DNA of 64,000 bases from Struthio camelus (Eukaryota; Chordata; Aves; Struthioniformes; Struthionidae): positions 4,910,501 through 4,974,500 of the forward strand of contig NC_090981.1 in NCBI RefSeq assembly GCF_040807025.1. The letters run 5' to 3'. Numbering within the stretch: position 1 is the stretch's first letter; each line of letters begins with the position of its first letter. Both the position numbers and the translations under genes were made by a program. The notes beneath the pieces are model-generated. The model was not told the origin of the DNA and searched no databases. It was given only the letters and a program-made list of their open reading frames with translations. This document shows positions 46,324 through 59,250 of the stretch, in pieces.

Positions 46324-47560
46324 CCGGCCGAATGGCTTTCACACAGGCAGAGCTCCTACCCCTTACGCGTAACTACGGAGCTGACCAAGGCGCGCCTGCC
46401 ACCGGGCTTCACCGCGGAGCCAGCATGAAGCTCCTGTCACAGGCCCACGGCAGGGTCCCCCGAGACTCGCCCGCCACCCCCACGGGCACCCGCACACGCC
46501 CCTCAGACCTGGCCGCCGCGCGCACCTTCCACACAGCGCAATCCCCTCCACGCGCCACCCACCTCATCCACCCACTCACCCGCTCACGCCGCGCGAGGCG
46601 GAACGGGTCCACCGCGGCGCTGCCCCGCCCCAGCCACGCGCTCTGATTGGCCGCCTCCTCAGGCCGCGTTCCATTCCCCTCCCCCCTCCCGCGGGGGAGG
46701 GGGAGAGTGAGGAGTGGTGATGGGCGGAGCCTCGGCGCGCGCGAGTATTGGCTGTGCTCTGGCTCGCCCCGCCCCCGGCTCATGGCCGCTGGGAGGTACA
46801 GCCGGTAGCTCCCGTTCTGTCCCCTCCCCTTTTCGCCGCCGCGCACTGTTTCGGGAGCCTAGCGAAGGCTTGCGCCGCCGCCCTACACTGCACTGCGAAG
46901 CTGCCCGCAGCCCGCTGAGGTGGCCGATCACCGCCTCGACGTTTCTCTGTCTGCGCCTCGCCTGGCCTAGCCCCGCCCCGCTCCAGCCATGTCCAAGCCG
47001 CCCCCTAAACCGGTCAAGCCAGGTAAGGGAGGGGGAGAGGCCCGACCCACCGTCCTCCGGCCGCCTCACCAGCTGTGTCCCGGCCGGGCCGACAGCGCAG
47101 AGTCGCTGTGGGGTGCGGAGCAGCCCGGCGCCTCCTGACCACTTGGACGGTTTGGGAGTCGGGTCGGGGCTGTCAGTGCTAGCTCAGCCCCCGGCAGGGC
47201 CTGGTGCGCGGGAGGAGGGGGTGGGCGGTGCCTCGCCGCCATTAACCTCCGATCGACGCCGGCACTGGCGGCGCGAAGTGTCTCTTGTCGACTTAAAGCC
47301 AGCATGCTGGGGCTGATCCCGCGGAAAACGATAGTGGAGCTGCACTCGATGTGCCAGAATTAGTGTGGTGGTGGGCTGCCCCCAGAGAAAGTTCGAGAGC
47401 ACCGTGGAGGCAGAGCCGTTACCGGGGCGGGGATGTGGCAGGTGCGCACCGGGGCCAGCTGCCCGTATGGGCCTTCCCTCACCGAGACCGCTGAGGTGCC
47501 TGGGGTGAGGCTGGCTGAGTGCCAGATGGGCCTAGGGCCGTGGAGTTAGGGTGGTGGTGA
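46270..47560. promoter_or_regulatory. Shared head-to-head CpG island, NMRK1 / OSTF1
   Basis: Strong CpG island between the minus-strand NMRK1 remnant and plus-strand OSTF1. The P-loop exon and the OSTF1 ATG are less than 900 bp apart, the arrangement of the human pair. It contains several GC-box-like strings (ggcggagc, cccgcccc) and a purine-rich run near 46690-46715. No TATA box is seen. Confidence 0.8.
46989..47022 (+). CDS. OSTF1: OSTF1 coding exon 1
   Basis: 34 nt: [11 protein letters not shown] plus one base, donor gtaagg. It lies in the CpG island, and the Pro/Lys-rich start is typical of the family. Confidence 0.95.
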
Positions 47561-50500
47561 GCCCTGCTCATGACTGCTGCTCAGGGGGAAACTTGGGTTG
47601 GTTCAAATGCAAAAGGAATCTTTTAACCTATTAGGAAGTAGATGCTTAAATATTCTCAAGTTGGCCTTGCAATTGCATAGACAGAAATCTCCTGTTGCAT
47701 AAGAGCAGTTTTGGCTGTAGTCACGCGTTGCATTCTTCTTCTGTGGTTTCTACTGCTTTCCTTTGAAGTGCTCCTACTGCCAAACTCACCATGTGGCCTT
47801 TAACGCTCTGCTGCAAATGTGCACATGCATCACCCTTTCTAGCACATCTAGGCATCATAATGCATAAATCTCTGCCCCTGCACCTACTTGGCTATATTTA
47901 GTGCAAAGTTAGTTTTCAAAAATTAGTAAAAATCAAGTATTTTTCTAAAAATATCTTTAAAATAATTGGGAATTGCACAATTTTATTTTTGTGCAACTTC
48001 CAATGATTCCCAATTTCTAATATTTGGAATAAAATGCCTTCAGATAAGGAAGCTAAGGCCTACCCTCTGTCAAAATTTAAACCATGAGGTTTTGGGTTTT
48101 GTATTTTTTCAAATAGGGAATTGATCTGGAAAGTGCTATTGCTGTTTACTGTTTTGGCATACCATCCCCCAGTATAAAAGACTGAATTCTTACTTTTAGT
48201 TAAAAATTCACTTTGAACATAATTAAGTAGATAAGACTAGCTAGTGTCTCCCAGAATATGATTATCTGACCACTAAAAATGTCCAATTTTCAATATTTTC
48301 CCCACTTAGAATATAGTTGAAATTCCTATGTGTTTTAGGAATACTTAAATACACAACATAATTGAGTATTTTAACTAGCCAACTTGTAAAATAAGTTTTA
48401 AATTTGTTTAAAATCAAGTAATTGCAGACCCAGTTTAGAACAGTTGCTTACCTACCTGCAGAAGTAAAATCTGGTGAAGCTCTGAATGTGGAGTTTCATC
48501 CTTGGGTGAGTTTCCTACACCCTGCAATTTACTAAGCCTCTTTGAAAATGGGGCTTATTTAAAAAGAAAAAGAAAAGCACTAATAGAAGCATTGCTGTTG
48601 TGGTCTCCCACTTAAAACCTGTACTGAGGAAATCTGTGGGCTTCTCAAAGGGTTTGGTGTGACTTTTAACATCCAAATATGTAAGAATAATAAATTTTTC
48701 CATTGAACTTGATAACTCAGTCTTCTAATTTGCAAAAAGATGTTAGACTTAAGAGAACAATTCTTAAGGAGTTAAAGCCTCTAGTCCTGTTTAACCTGCA
48801 TCAGCTATGAGGCTAAATCAGATGTGATATTTCCAATATTGGGCATCCCTCCCTGGTTTGCTAGGGTGCAGTTTTGTGTTAGTTTCATCTGGTAAAAAGC
48901 AGACTGCTGTCAAAAGGGGAAGTTCCCTGCTCCCTTGCCCTCCTTTGTCACTAAATCCAATGGAAAATGTGACAAGCTGGATTGGTGCTCTGATACTATA
49001 GAATTCTTTTAATGTTAGGTTATTTTTCTATCTAATCAACTTACTGATCTGGTTTACCATGTGATTGCTAGACACAGCAAAAAGGATGGAGCAGAAAGGA
49101 ATGGTTGAAGGACGAAGAGGATGAGAGTAAGACTTTTTTTGGTAGCGGCTCTCAGATCATATTAAGAGTAACGAGATTCATTTTGCCGAATCTCTCATTT
49201 TTGAATAGAGAACATCTCATGGAGGCTATTGCATTAAATTTTTTCAAAGGCATTTTAAGGAAGAAACTGTCTTCTAGCCTACTCGGCAATGTTTGTATTA
49301 AGGCATGTATGCCTGGCTTTGTTCTGTCTTTAATATCAGTTATGCCAGTAATACTGTCACTGTTCTATGAATCTCCTGGGTTAGAGATGTTAAAATGTAT
49401 TAACTTAAAGACAAGTAGATATAACATAGGGACTGCATCTGGTGAAACAATTCCTACAGCATCATAATGCTCTCTGTAGTAGCAGCTTTCAGACTGCAGT
49501 TGGTTGCACGTCTTCTCAGTGCGTTTGATCAAGCTGTGTTAATTTTTCTTCACTGACAACTATCAGGTATCCAGTTTGCATACTGGTCTATAACCTATGT
49601 CAGGGAACAGCGAACCTTGCCAGTGAATTGTTACAATTCAAGACAGATAGAAGAGAAAACAAGACTTCGGCTACTGTAGTCCTTTAAGTAATGCTTGGGG
49701 GGGGGGGGGGGGGGGGAAGTGCAGGCTAGATTGAAGGAGTTATAGCTCATGGCAGGGAAGCATTTTTAGTGAAATAAATATTCATTCTCTCTAAAACAGT
49801 GAGTGTATTCATCACAGGGATGTTGGGAGATTACAGTTGGATGGGCAGACAGTCCTTTAAACATGTGAAAAAAGGAGGCATTAAGGGAGAAAAATAATTA
49901 TTACATTAAATGTAATTTTCTTTGGTAACTGAGAGCTTTCTATCCGACAGAAAGCACTTCTAATAATCCTGCCATGTGTGCTGTCCATTAGGATTTCAGT
50001 TGCAAAGAGATGTTTTTGACACCTATAGACAATCACCTGATGTGTTTGTCAACAGTTGAGCTTGTATCTTGGAGTCTGTGGTTAGGTTCTGAGTAAAGGA
50101 TCATGGTTGTTTTTAAGGGCTTTTAACAAGCTTTGAGATTTGCTTTTTGCTGAAGCTGTTTGTACTATTCTTGTTTTTTAGCAGTATTTTCTATTTAGAT
50201 TTGCTATTGGTGATTCAAATGAGTGGAGTGGGAGTTTAAAATAACTGAAACTTTCTTCTATGTCAGCAATATGCAAGCGTAGGGTTTCCCCTCCATCTTT
50301 CAATAGCTCTATTGATGTCTCAAACTGCATTGTTCTTTGCAGAGTTCATTAACTTCTTAAACATTCTGTGCCCAATGTTAATCCTATTTACAAAAGTTAC
50401 TTATTAAATTCTTTGAACCTGACAAGCAGTATTGGCTCCTGCACGTCGTCGTCTTGAACAGCGTTCCCTGTCTGATATTTAGAACCTTATATAGGCTGCT

Positions 50501-53500
50501 GCAACAACTTTTGGGAAGATGATAGTGTTATATTAATAATTAAAAGAAACCTTAATTTAATATTCTCCAGAGAGAAAGGTTCATTGATCCTAGCCTAGAA
50601 ACCACACAACATTTTACAGAGAAAACTTTAGACAAGTCTTCATCCCAAGGAAATTAAAGTAATTCAAATTGAGAGGAAGGGAGGCAGGAGGAAACATACA
50701 TATATGTAACATAAATGGTTGCCTTTGCAGCCACTAGTAGCTTTCACAATTAAAAATAAGCTTCTAAATATAAGTACTTAGTTTGAATCAGTCAAGTTCA
50801 TTTCATATTACTGCTTAGGTAAAGTAGGAGCTGTGGCAGGCACCGTTCACAAGAGCAGAAGTCCTACACTGAGTCACATGGAAAAGGCCTGAGCAGTCAG
50901 TAGGCTCAAACTAGGCTTAGGTGATTGTTTTGGTTCCTTCTGTTGTCAAAGAAAGGTTTCTGTTAGACAGGGAGAAGTAAACATGTGAATGTGGGGAGTT
51001 ATGCTACAGTCACCATCTTTGGGGTGGGGGGGAATCAGATGAATTCTTAAACAGTTTGAAGTCTGCTTTCAATATGAATTATAAATGTTTATTTCTGACC
51101 CCAAACCTTCCGCTTACTTGTGGCCACAGCAGCTTGCAGTAGCCTTTCTATAAGTGAAGACATCCTGTGTGCTTGCAGAAATAAAACCTGTAGTAAGTAG
51201 GAGAAGATTTCGGCATCAAACTGGGCCACTCACAAATCATTTGTGAATTATTTACAGCAAACATTAAGTGAAAATGTTCATGTACATCTTCTGTGAGGAT
51301 ATTTTTAATTCTGATTTTTCTGTAAACAAATGCTAAACACTCCTTCCACTCTAGGTACTGACAAGTACAGTCCATGACTGTTGCTGGGCTACCCCACTTT
51401 ATCTACAATGGCACCAGTCTACCCTTTGTCTTTTCCAGGTGTTCCTACCCAGATTTTCTTAGACTTTTTGTTTTGTTTTTTTGTGCACTCTTCCCCCTTT
51501 CTCCCCTTTGATTTGTACGCCCTACATTCATTTGCCTTTTCTAATAAGTACTACTTAGAAGTGGAAGATGGCTCTCTAACCAGTGGGAACTCTACTTTTT
51601 TGTCTTGGTTGTGGCAATGCCTAAATGCTGTATTGTACTCTTTTGTGTCTCTGTGCAAGATCCTGAGAGCAAAATGCCAAAGTTGAAGTGACGCTCCTGT
51701 AAAACATATTTCTACCTTTTTTTTAAAAATCCCATTTGAAGGCCTGGGTGTAAAGCACCTTATTTTCCAATTCCTGAGAAGTTGGAAAAACACACATCTG
51801 TCTGGCCTTAATGCCCTTCTAATAAAATTGTCACATCCCCCAAGAGACATGCAGATCATAATGTGAACCTATCTATCCTTACTAAAGCAACCTGTAAGCA
51901 TATTACAAATAATTCTGATTTGCAGTTTACCAATGATACTAGCACTTGACTAAAATTGCTACCGTGCTTTCTGTGAGGTCAGGCAGATGACTCTCTTGCT
52001 TCAGAGAAAATCATCTGAATATGTATCAGAATTCATGTTCCCAGTTATTCCTACTATTCCTCCATCTGGAGAAGATGCTGAAGCTAGCATAGGCCCTGAA
52101 ACCTGCAAACTGTCCTTTTCTTTCCCCCCACAAGCTTATATGTTTTCTCTCTTTTTGGTCAAGTTGTTATAGCTGGGGATTGAAATTGGTTATTTTTAAG
52201 TCAGGTTTATGCTAGAGAGAGTCCCTGATTCTCAGCTGCTTCTATGCAGCCTTATGGGGACAAGGGGGAGGATGGATGGTGACAATTAGCCCAGGATTAG
52301 TTTGACCCCTCACAAATGCTGATAGACTTGAAGTTTTCTAATTTATGTGTAGATAACCGTGGCCCATGCAGATTTCCCACAGCACAGAGATTATCACTTT
52401 ATCTGTATTACAGGCACTGATAGTGCTTTGTGACACCCAGGGAGTCTATTTATCTGATTCTGGTTTTATGGCAGTCTAGAGCTACTCACTCTAAATATAG
52501 CTAATGAAAAGCTGCTGCATCATGACAAATATCTGTTCTCCAGAACCTCTTATGTGTTAATGAGATTTGTTTGTATCTGTCTATGGCAGGAGAACCAGGG
52601 TGTGAAATTCCAACAAAAGACTTATGTCAGTTCATTGGGGCCAAGCCTTATTAGCTCCTGTGAACATTAGCTTACTACTGTGTTTATTTCCTTAACTGAA
52701 ATAAAAGGCTCTCACATCTAGTACACATTACTTTTGGTTGAGGAAGTAATATAAATTGACCAGCTAATGAAATTGCTTTCTCTCCCCTGTGGCTCTGGAA
52801 GTTCAGCCTCACTCAAATGTTGAAAAAAGTAATGTCATGCACTGGGGTGGAACTCCCCCCCCCCCCCCTTTCTACTTAGGGGTGGAAGCAAATAAGAGGA
52901 AAGCAAAGAATGCTTTGGTGGCAAGTTTAGTAGAAGAGGGGATTTTAATGCTAGTGTCTACAATGGCACAGAGAAGCTAAAGTAAAAGAACAGGGGGGAA
53001 AGTGGAAAAAAAGCCTCACTGTGAGAGAAATAGTAACTCCTTGTTGAGAAAATACTAAGCATTTCTTTGAAAACATCCTTCCATTAACGATACTGCAAAA
53101 CAAACCTCAAAATTGCTAGGAGGAGACAAAAGGTTTATAATCTTTTGACAAAACTGTCTTTTCTTTTTAACTTTGCATTACAAAGCACAATAGTGATCAT
53201 CTTTTAGTTTACTAAATATCAGAAGCTGCATTTTTTTTAAACTATTGCTACCATGTAGCATCTCAATTTACTTGTATGCACTTCATTTGCAACTTCCAGG
53301 CAAATCAGATTTAGTTGGAAGAGGTCAATATTAGAAATCTGAGTTGCCCATTTCCTTTCCTGATAAAATCATTTTATCTTTATTTAAGAAGTCATCCAAA
53401 AGAATTCAAAGGGAGTGAGGTCAGTCCAACATGATAAAGGCATTTGTTTTATGTGGCAGCAGAATGTCACTCATTAGAGAGAATCGTTAGAAACTACTCT

Positions 53501-56500
53501 GGGTAAGTGAGTCAAGCTGAGGAGGGTTTTGTAAATTGTGGAATTGGAAGTTTGTATGCTAAGATTTATTTGTGTCCACTTAATATGCATAAGAAGTTAT
53601 CTGACAGATAAAGATAGATATTTTGCAGATGTTTAATGCAAATTCCATGAGAAGGGAAAAGACAATCTTGTGGCTAAAGCATGGGACTGAAAGCAGAGAG
53701 AGTTTATATTTTTCCCTCTGCTTAAAAAGAGATTTATTGTGGAACATTTGATTGCACTGTGCCTCCATTTCCTTTATCTTTTCAAAAGGATACCCCTCTC
53801 ATTAGTGAATTTGTTCTCAACTTGATTAATGTTCGTCTAATGCATTGAAATCTTTTTTTAAAAAAAAGTCTTCTGTATTTTAGTTATTTTGTACTAGAAA
53901 TACATGGTGCGGAGGTAAAGTCAGTCAACTCCGATAAGTTCAAATCAATGCTAATATATTAATTCTCCATGACACAGATATCTTGCAAAGTGGTTAGCTG
54001 TGGAGAGGGGATAGTAAAGGGGAGCCGGAGAGTATCGTCAAGCTCTTTCTAACTTTTTTCTTGTTGCAAAGGACACTAGCAAATGAAAGTTGTAATTTTC
54101 TCTGCATGCCTAGGGATGTGCGTTGTTAAATAAGTGCTTCTATTCAAGTGATTCCAACTACTCATGTGCCCAGTTAAAGATAATTTGTCAGTATTTGCAG
54201 AATAAGGATTCTAGTTTGATCTGTCCTTTGAGTCCTTATATTTTATTATTTTGAATCTTTTAGACTGATTTTTTTTTGCATTTAAAAATAAGGTGCAAAT
54301 TAATACCACGTCAAGTGCTCAAGTTCTGTTGTTCTTAGCTCTTAAATGCAGCACTATATAAATCTGTTTGATCTTTATAAATATTTCTTGATATTCAGAA
54401 GTGCCAGTAAGCAGTACTATTCAACTCCCATATAAAGTGCTGTAAAATTAACATGAACCAGACCTGCATTTTATAGATGCAGATCTGTACTCTGTACTGC
54501 ATCACAGGAAGAGATTTTAGAATGTGCTGTGTTGTGACACCACAGCTGGATATTTGGGGAAGTAACTCCCCATTTCTGTTGTATAGACCTAAAAAAAAAA
54601 CCTGCCAATTTGCCTAAGGTTTAAGCAACAGTTTAACAATACTTTTAACAGCATAAGTGTGTTCATTCTTCTTTTTCTCCACTTAAGGGTGTGACAGTTT
54701 TAGAAAAATCTGTTGATACAGATGCAATATGTTATTACAAGAAACACTCACTACACACACAGATCTGCATTTCTCTATTTTTCCCTGTTTTCTGCTGTCT
54801 TCTCATTTAATATTTCTTATTCTTCCTTTTTGTTCTCCACTTCCTCTACCCCAGAATTGTACTTAAAGAAAACATTGAAAATTAGCAAGTGAAGGTTAAA
54901 GTTGTCACAATGTATACTGTACAATTCTATTTTGCATTTTTCTGTCATCTATTTAGAAAGCTTGGGAGAAGGGAGGGAGGGGAACTACCCTTTATCACCC
55001 AACCCTTTCTGTTTCCCTTCCTGTTTTGTCATCTCTTGTTCTTTTTCTTCTTTTTAGTTGACTTCCTCCCTGCCTCAGTTGGAACATTTCATTCTGAAGC
55101 TCTTAAATCTAGGACACACTACCTTCTACGTAATGAACAAAAATGAGGTTTCATTTTAGCTACTACCACAGTGCAGGTATTTAGTTTCTGGGGCATAGAT
55201 TTGAGAAGTATTGGACCCTTTATGTCTAAGAAATGGCTGTTGAGAGAGAGAGAGAGAGAACCAGTAAAGCCAGATTCAAATGCTATAGTGTTACTCAAAA
55301 GTAAGATTCAGAATTGTAAGGGTAAGGCGGGGGCACGGCCCGGACTCCCGGCAGGGACGGATGCACAAACACAAGGCACACCAGGGTCGATACTGAGCGT
55401 TTATTACCTCTGCGTCTGGGCGGGGGTTCCCCAGCGATTTCCCGATCGAGGCACTAATGGAGCGGGAGAGTCCCTGGCACCGCTGAGCGTCGGTCCAGGG
55501 CGAGGAACGCCGGGGGGGCACTATGTGAGGTTTTTATGGACGGCACACATGCGCAGCAAGCACATTGAGCTCATCGCTGCTTCCGATTCAGAGCCCAGGT
55601 GCAGCGCCACACTGGCACGGGCTCGGCCGTGTGACTGTGGGTCAGCGTGCCCAGCGGATGCCCCTTTTCCCACGGGACGGTCTGGCTAGCTTCCATCGCC
55701 TAGCTCCTCGACCTTCCTCCGCGTTTTCCCGTACAAGAATATAGGCATAGGATGTGGTTATGAATTGTAAGAAGAATCATATCTACAGTGACTACATGCA
55801 TCTGGCAATTTAGAAAGCTTACACAGATTAACTTTATGGATAAACTATTATATATGCTTAGGCCCAAAAATCTTGAGATACAGGACTACAGCAATGTTTT
55901 GTATAGGAGTTATGCCTTGGTAAATGTATTTTCATAAATGCATGCTGTGGCATGGCTCTTGCTCAAGAACATCAAGAGATATTTGAACATATCTTTCAAG
56001 ATCCAATCCAAGACTGGATATGTTGCAAAATGACAGACTGGTCAATATGGCAGCTTATGCAGTTGAATACCCTCCCCCCTCTTCTCAAGCCTGTCAACAT
56101 ATATACATTTAGATTGAGATTTCTAGAGCCCTTAAGTTACCGTTTTAAAATGATCACTCTTATTGTGTGAAGGCTTTTAGATAATAGGGTAACAAAGAGT
56201 GCCTACTCCCTTGTCACTCAATTCTAATATAATTTGTGTCTTAATATACTATGCAGGATTCTGTGTAAGCATATTGTTTATTTTACAGTACCAATCTTTG
56301 GCTTTGGCAGTAAGTTCACTGGTACCTCTGAGGATACAAAATAGCCTGGTCTAAGTATAGTCCAAGTAGTGCATTGTCCTGATGGACTAAATACTGTTTT
56401 GATTACAAGTTGATCTATATAACCATGCAAAATTTACAGTTTAAGAACCTGAAATACAGTATGGAATACCTACATACTTAAGACTTCGTTTATTTAAAAG

Positions 56501-58189
56501 TAAACAATACAGAAAAACCATTGAGTTCAGTGGATTTCAGCAGTTCAGCTAATAAAATTATGCAAGATAGTTGTTTCTTCTCCTGAACTCATTTTCTCCT
56601 TTGTATTCTTGAAATATACCTATGTGTTTTTGTTTGGTTTGGTTTTTTTATGTTTATATGGATGCTTCCTTTGCAGTTTATGCAATTAAATTTGTACCTC
56701 TCTGCATTAAGGTTATCTCTTCTGGGCTTAGATGACACTGACAGTCTCCTAAAGCTGCCCTATTAAAACAAACATTGCCCACTTAGTGAAACTGTAAACA
56801 CTACAGTTTATTTTAAGCATCTAAACAGAACACCATATCAGTTGTACGTTACATAAATAGGACTTGGATGACCATTTGTCATTTTTCTTTCAAGTCCAGC
56901 AATAATTTCTAATTAATAACAACCATAAGTATGAAAAAATAGTGCAGACATTGGTCACTTATTTCTTTATTCTTTCTTTAATCCTGTAGCATTTGACTCA
57001 TGTGATGTTATTAATAGAAATATATGTGCAGGTGGCTTTTTGTGTGACTCAAGCTGTACTTTGCCTGAGAAGTCAATGGTAACATGGTGAGCTAGGTGTG
57101 CACAAGGGGCAGGTCACACTTAACTGATCAACTGGCCCATTTCCTTCAGAACTTGTGCTGCTGGGTTGAGTGTTTTCATTGATACAAGCATACCACAAAC
57201 TCATTCAAGCAGAATTAGGATTTAAGAAAAGGAGTTCAGTTGGATTTGGGGGCTGTAGGTGTATGTTGTGGTTAGAAAACATGATATTGACTTTTTTTTT
57301 TTTTTTTTAAGGGCAGGTTAAAGTGTTTAGAGCCCTGTATACATTTGAGCCCAGAACAGTAAGTATGTTTAGATTTTAGAGTTTGTATTTCTTTTTCTTA
57401 ATCCTGCCTATAATAAAATCTTCCTGAGTTTTGCTTGGGTTGCCCTGTCAGACTTGCTGTACTACAGTTTCAATGCAAAAAGCCTCCAATGTTGATGGAA
57501 CTCAGTTTTTAAATGTGTCCATAACTGCCTGATATACTGTTACTTTTTCTTTCCTCAAGTTCAGCTTTTTCTAAAAGCATCATGTCTTTAGTACCAGTTG
57601 CCTGCAGTCTAAGATAAGCAGACTCGGTGGGTTCCTCCCTCCTACCAAAGGCAATAAAGATAATCCAGAACAGAGAGATTTGATGAACTGGGACCAACCA
57701 AATAGGGAAGAAATTAGCAAACACTACATACATGCCACTGCTTTTGTTGCAGAGCTCTGTAGGAAGAACTACAGCTTTTTTTTGTTTACCTGTCAGGAGG
57801 GTCACAGATCCAAAAAGCTAGCTGTAGTTTGACTTGCCTACAGTATGAAAGACTCTCCAGGAAGATGACAACTGCCTGGCAATTTGAATTATTGTAACTT
57901 TGAAAGAAGAGCTGAAGGTACTCTGCTTTTCCCATGTATATGTTTTGCCTAGGTATATGCATTCAGAACTTCATATACTTTTTTTTTTTAAAGCCAGATG
58001 AACTGTACTTTGAAGAAGGAGATATCATTTATATCTCAGACATGGTGAGTCTGACACATTCCATATAGACCAAATACTGAAATGCAGCATTATCCCTTCT
58101 AAACTCTTTTCCCCTTTCTCTTCAGAGTGATACAAACTGGTGGAAAGGAACTTGCATAGGGAGAACTGGACTAATTCCAAGCAACTATG
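46989..58189 (+). CDS. OSTF1: Osteoclast-stimulating factor 1, exons 1-4 (partial)
   Basis: Cytoplasmic adaptor with an N-terminal SH3 domain followed by ankyrin repeats in the full protein; described as indirectly promoting osteoclast formation through signalling complexes. Four coding exons join in frame: 46989-47022, 57312-57358, 57994-58044 and 58126-58189. The product begins [20 protein letters not shown] and continues with the SH3 signatures [19 protein letters not shown] (ALYDF- and EELSF-like), WWKGTC (the tryptophan pair) and GLIPSNY. One visible change from the human form as I recall it is Ile for Lys in TCIGRTG. The start is the only ATG in the first exon with a good context (gccATGt). 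The last donor leaves one base (phase 1), so the gene continues past the window's right end, where the ankyrin repeats should lie. No break is seen. Confidence 0.95.
49697..49716 (+). repeat. Poly(G) tract, 20 bases
   Basis: Uninterrupted G run in OSTF1 intron 1. Similar C runs occur at 3881-3895 and near 52856-52868. Length is likely unstable. Confidence 0.9.
55315..55735 (-). mobile_element. Solo LTR of an endogenous retrovirus, 421 bp
   Basis: GC-rich island in OSTF1 intron 1 that begins TGTAAGGG and ends CCCGTACA in plus orientation (TG...CA with inverted ends). It is flanked by perfect 5-bp target duplications AGAAT at 55310-55314 and 55736-55740. On the minus strand a TATA-like CATAAAAACC lies near 55540-55530 and a polyadenylation signal AATAAA at 55405-55400, so the LTR points opposite to OSTF1. 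No retroviral genes are present, as expected for a solo LTR left by recombination. Confidence 0.85.
57312..57358 (+). CDS. OSTF1: OSTF1 coding exon 2
   Basis: 47 nt after a long T-tract acceptor (ttttaag), donor gtaagt. Encodes [16 protein letters not shown], the first SH3 strand. Confidence 0.95.
57994..58044 (+). CDS. OSTF1: OSTF1 coding exon 3
   Basis: 51 nt, 17 codons: [17 protein letters not shown]. Acceptor ttttaaag, donor gtgagt. Confidence 0.95.
58126..58189 (+). CDS. OSTF1: OSTF1 coding exon 4
   Basis: 64 nt: [20 protein letters not shown] then Tyr, plus one base, donor gtaatg. It completes the SH3 core. The preceding intron is only 81 nt. Confidence 0.95.
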
Positions 58190-59250
58190 GTAATGTCTTA
58201 AAATATTCTCCTTTAAGGTCATTCATTTAGCAATTTCCTTTGACTGTGAAAGTTATTGTTGTGCTTATTTTCAGAAACTGTGATAGCAGTATTGATACTT
58301 ATCTGGCCTCTACCAGAATATTTAAAAATTCTGCAATATCAGTCACTGCTATATGTTGGCTATGTACAGGTTGTCTTAGGTTTTTATAATCTACAGACAG
58401 CTTGAGTTTGGCAAGTTCATGTTTGTTGGTATGCAGGTACCAGCAAGAGAGGCCTTCAGTCCTGAGGGAATGAATAGCTGGGTGTAAAGGATGATTTTGA
58501 GAATGAACACTAAAGTGATAGGGTTATAGTCTTGATACCCTTACTGGATACATTCCTGCTTTTAAGGTCTTCTCATTAGCTGTTTCTCAGCTGTATTTTT
58601 TCAGTCTGCATGTTGTCTTTTTTAAGTAGACCTAATGGCAGACAGCCACAGCCTTTAATAGCTTGGAGATCAAGAAGTCTGACACAGCATGGGCTGTCTG
58701 TTTACAGAGATGAATAATCAATACTGGAATTTTTAGGCAAACCTTTAAACAGAAGAAGCTAAAGATGATTGTGAGTATTTCTGTAAGCCTCCTTTGACCT
58801 TTTCCAATTAAGAAATGGGGCTGTTCTGTTTGCCAGTTGTGGCTTCTTAATGAATCTATTGAGTCACAAAAAAACCTCAAATTTCTTAAAGCCACTATGT
58901 TACAACCATCTAACCAGGTAGATACATGTGAATAGTAATAAAACTGCAGAAATTGATGTATGACCTGTTGGGATGAAATAAACATTGCTTTTTCAGATTG
59001 AACTAAAACCATTTTTTAAAAGCTATGAGTACATGCAACACAGGAGAATTCTTCCAAGTCCTCCCAGGAAATGTAGGCAGAGTAGCAGCAGCATCACATG
59101 ACAGATTGATACTGACATTGTGGTTTTGATGCAGAGTGCTTGCTTCATGTCTATCCCTTCCTCACTAGAAAACATTATCACAGAATGGTTGAGGCTGGAA
59201 GGGACCTCTGGAGATCATCTAGTCCAACCCCCCTGCTCAAGCAGGGTCAC

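Larger units (their letters stand above)
47023..57311 (+). other. OSTF1 intron 1
   Basis: 10.3 kb, gtaagg to taag. Contains the G20 run at 49697, a GA-rich run near 55242-55260 and the solo LTR at 55315-55735. Open frames inside it (for example 49105-49467) show no conserved motif or splice logic. Confidence 0.85.

Noticed and set aside
46409-47316. Frames of up to 200 codons on both strands in the shared island
   Set aside because: CpG-island chance frames; the true OSTF1 start is the short 34-nt exon.
49105-49467. 120-codon plus-strand open frame in OSTF1 intron 1
   Set aside because: No ATG at its head, no recognisable motif and no splice logic; within chance expectation for an intron this size.
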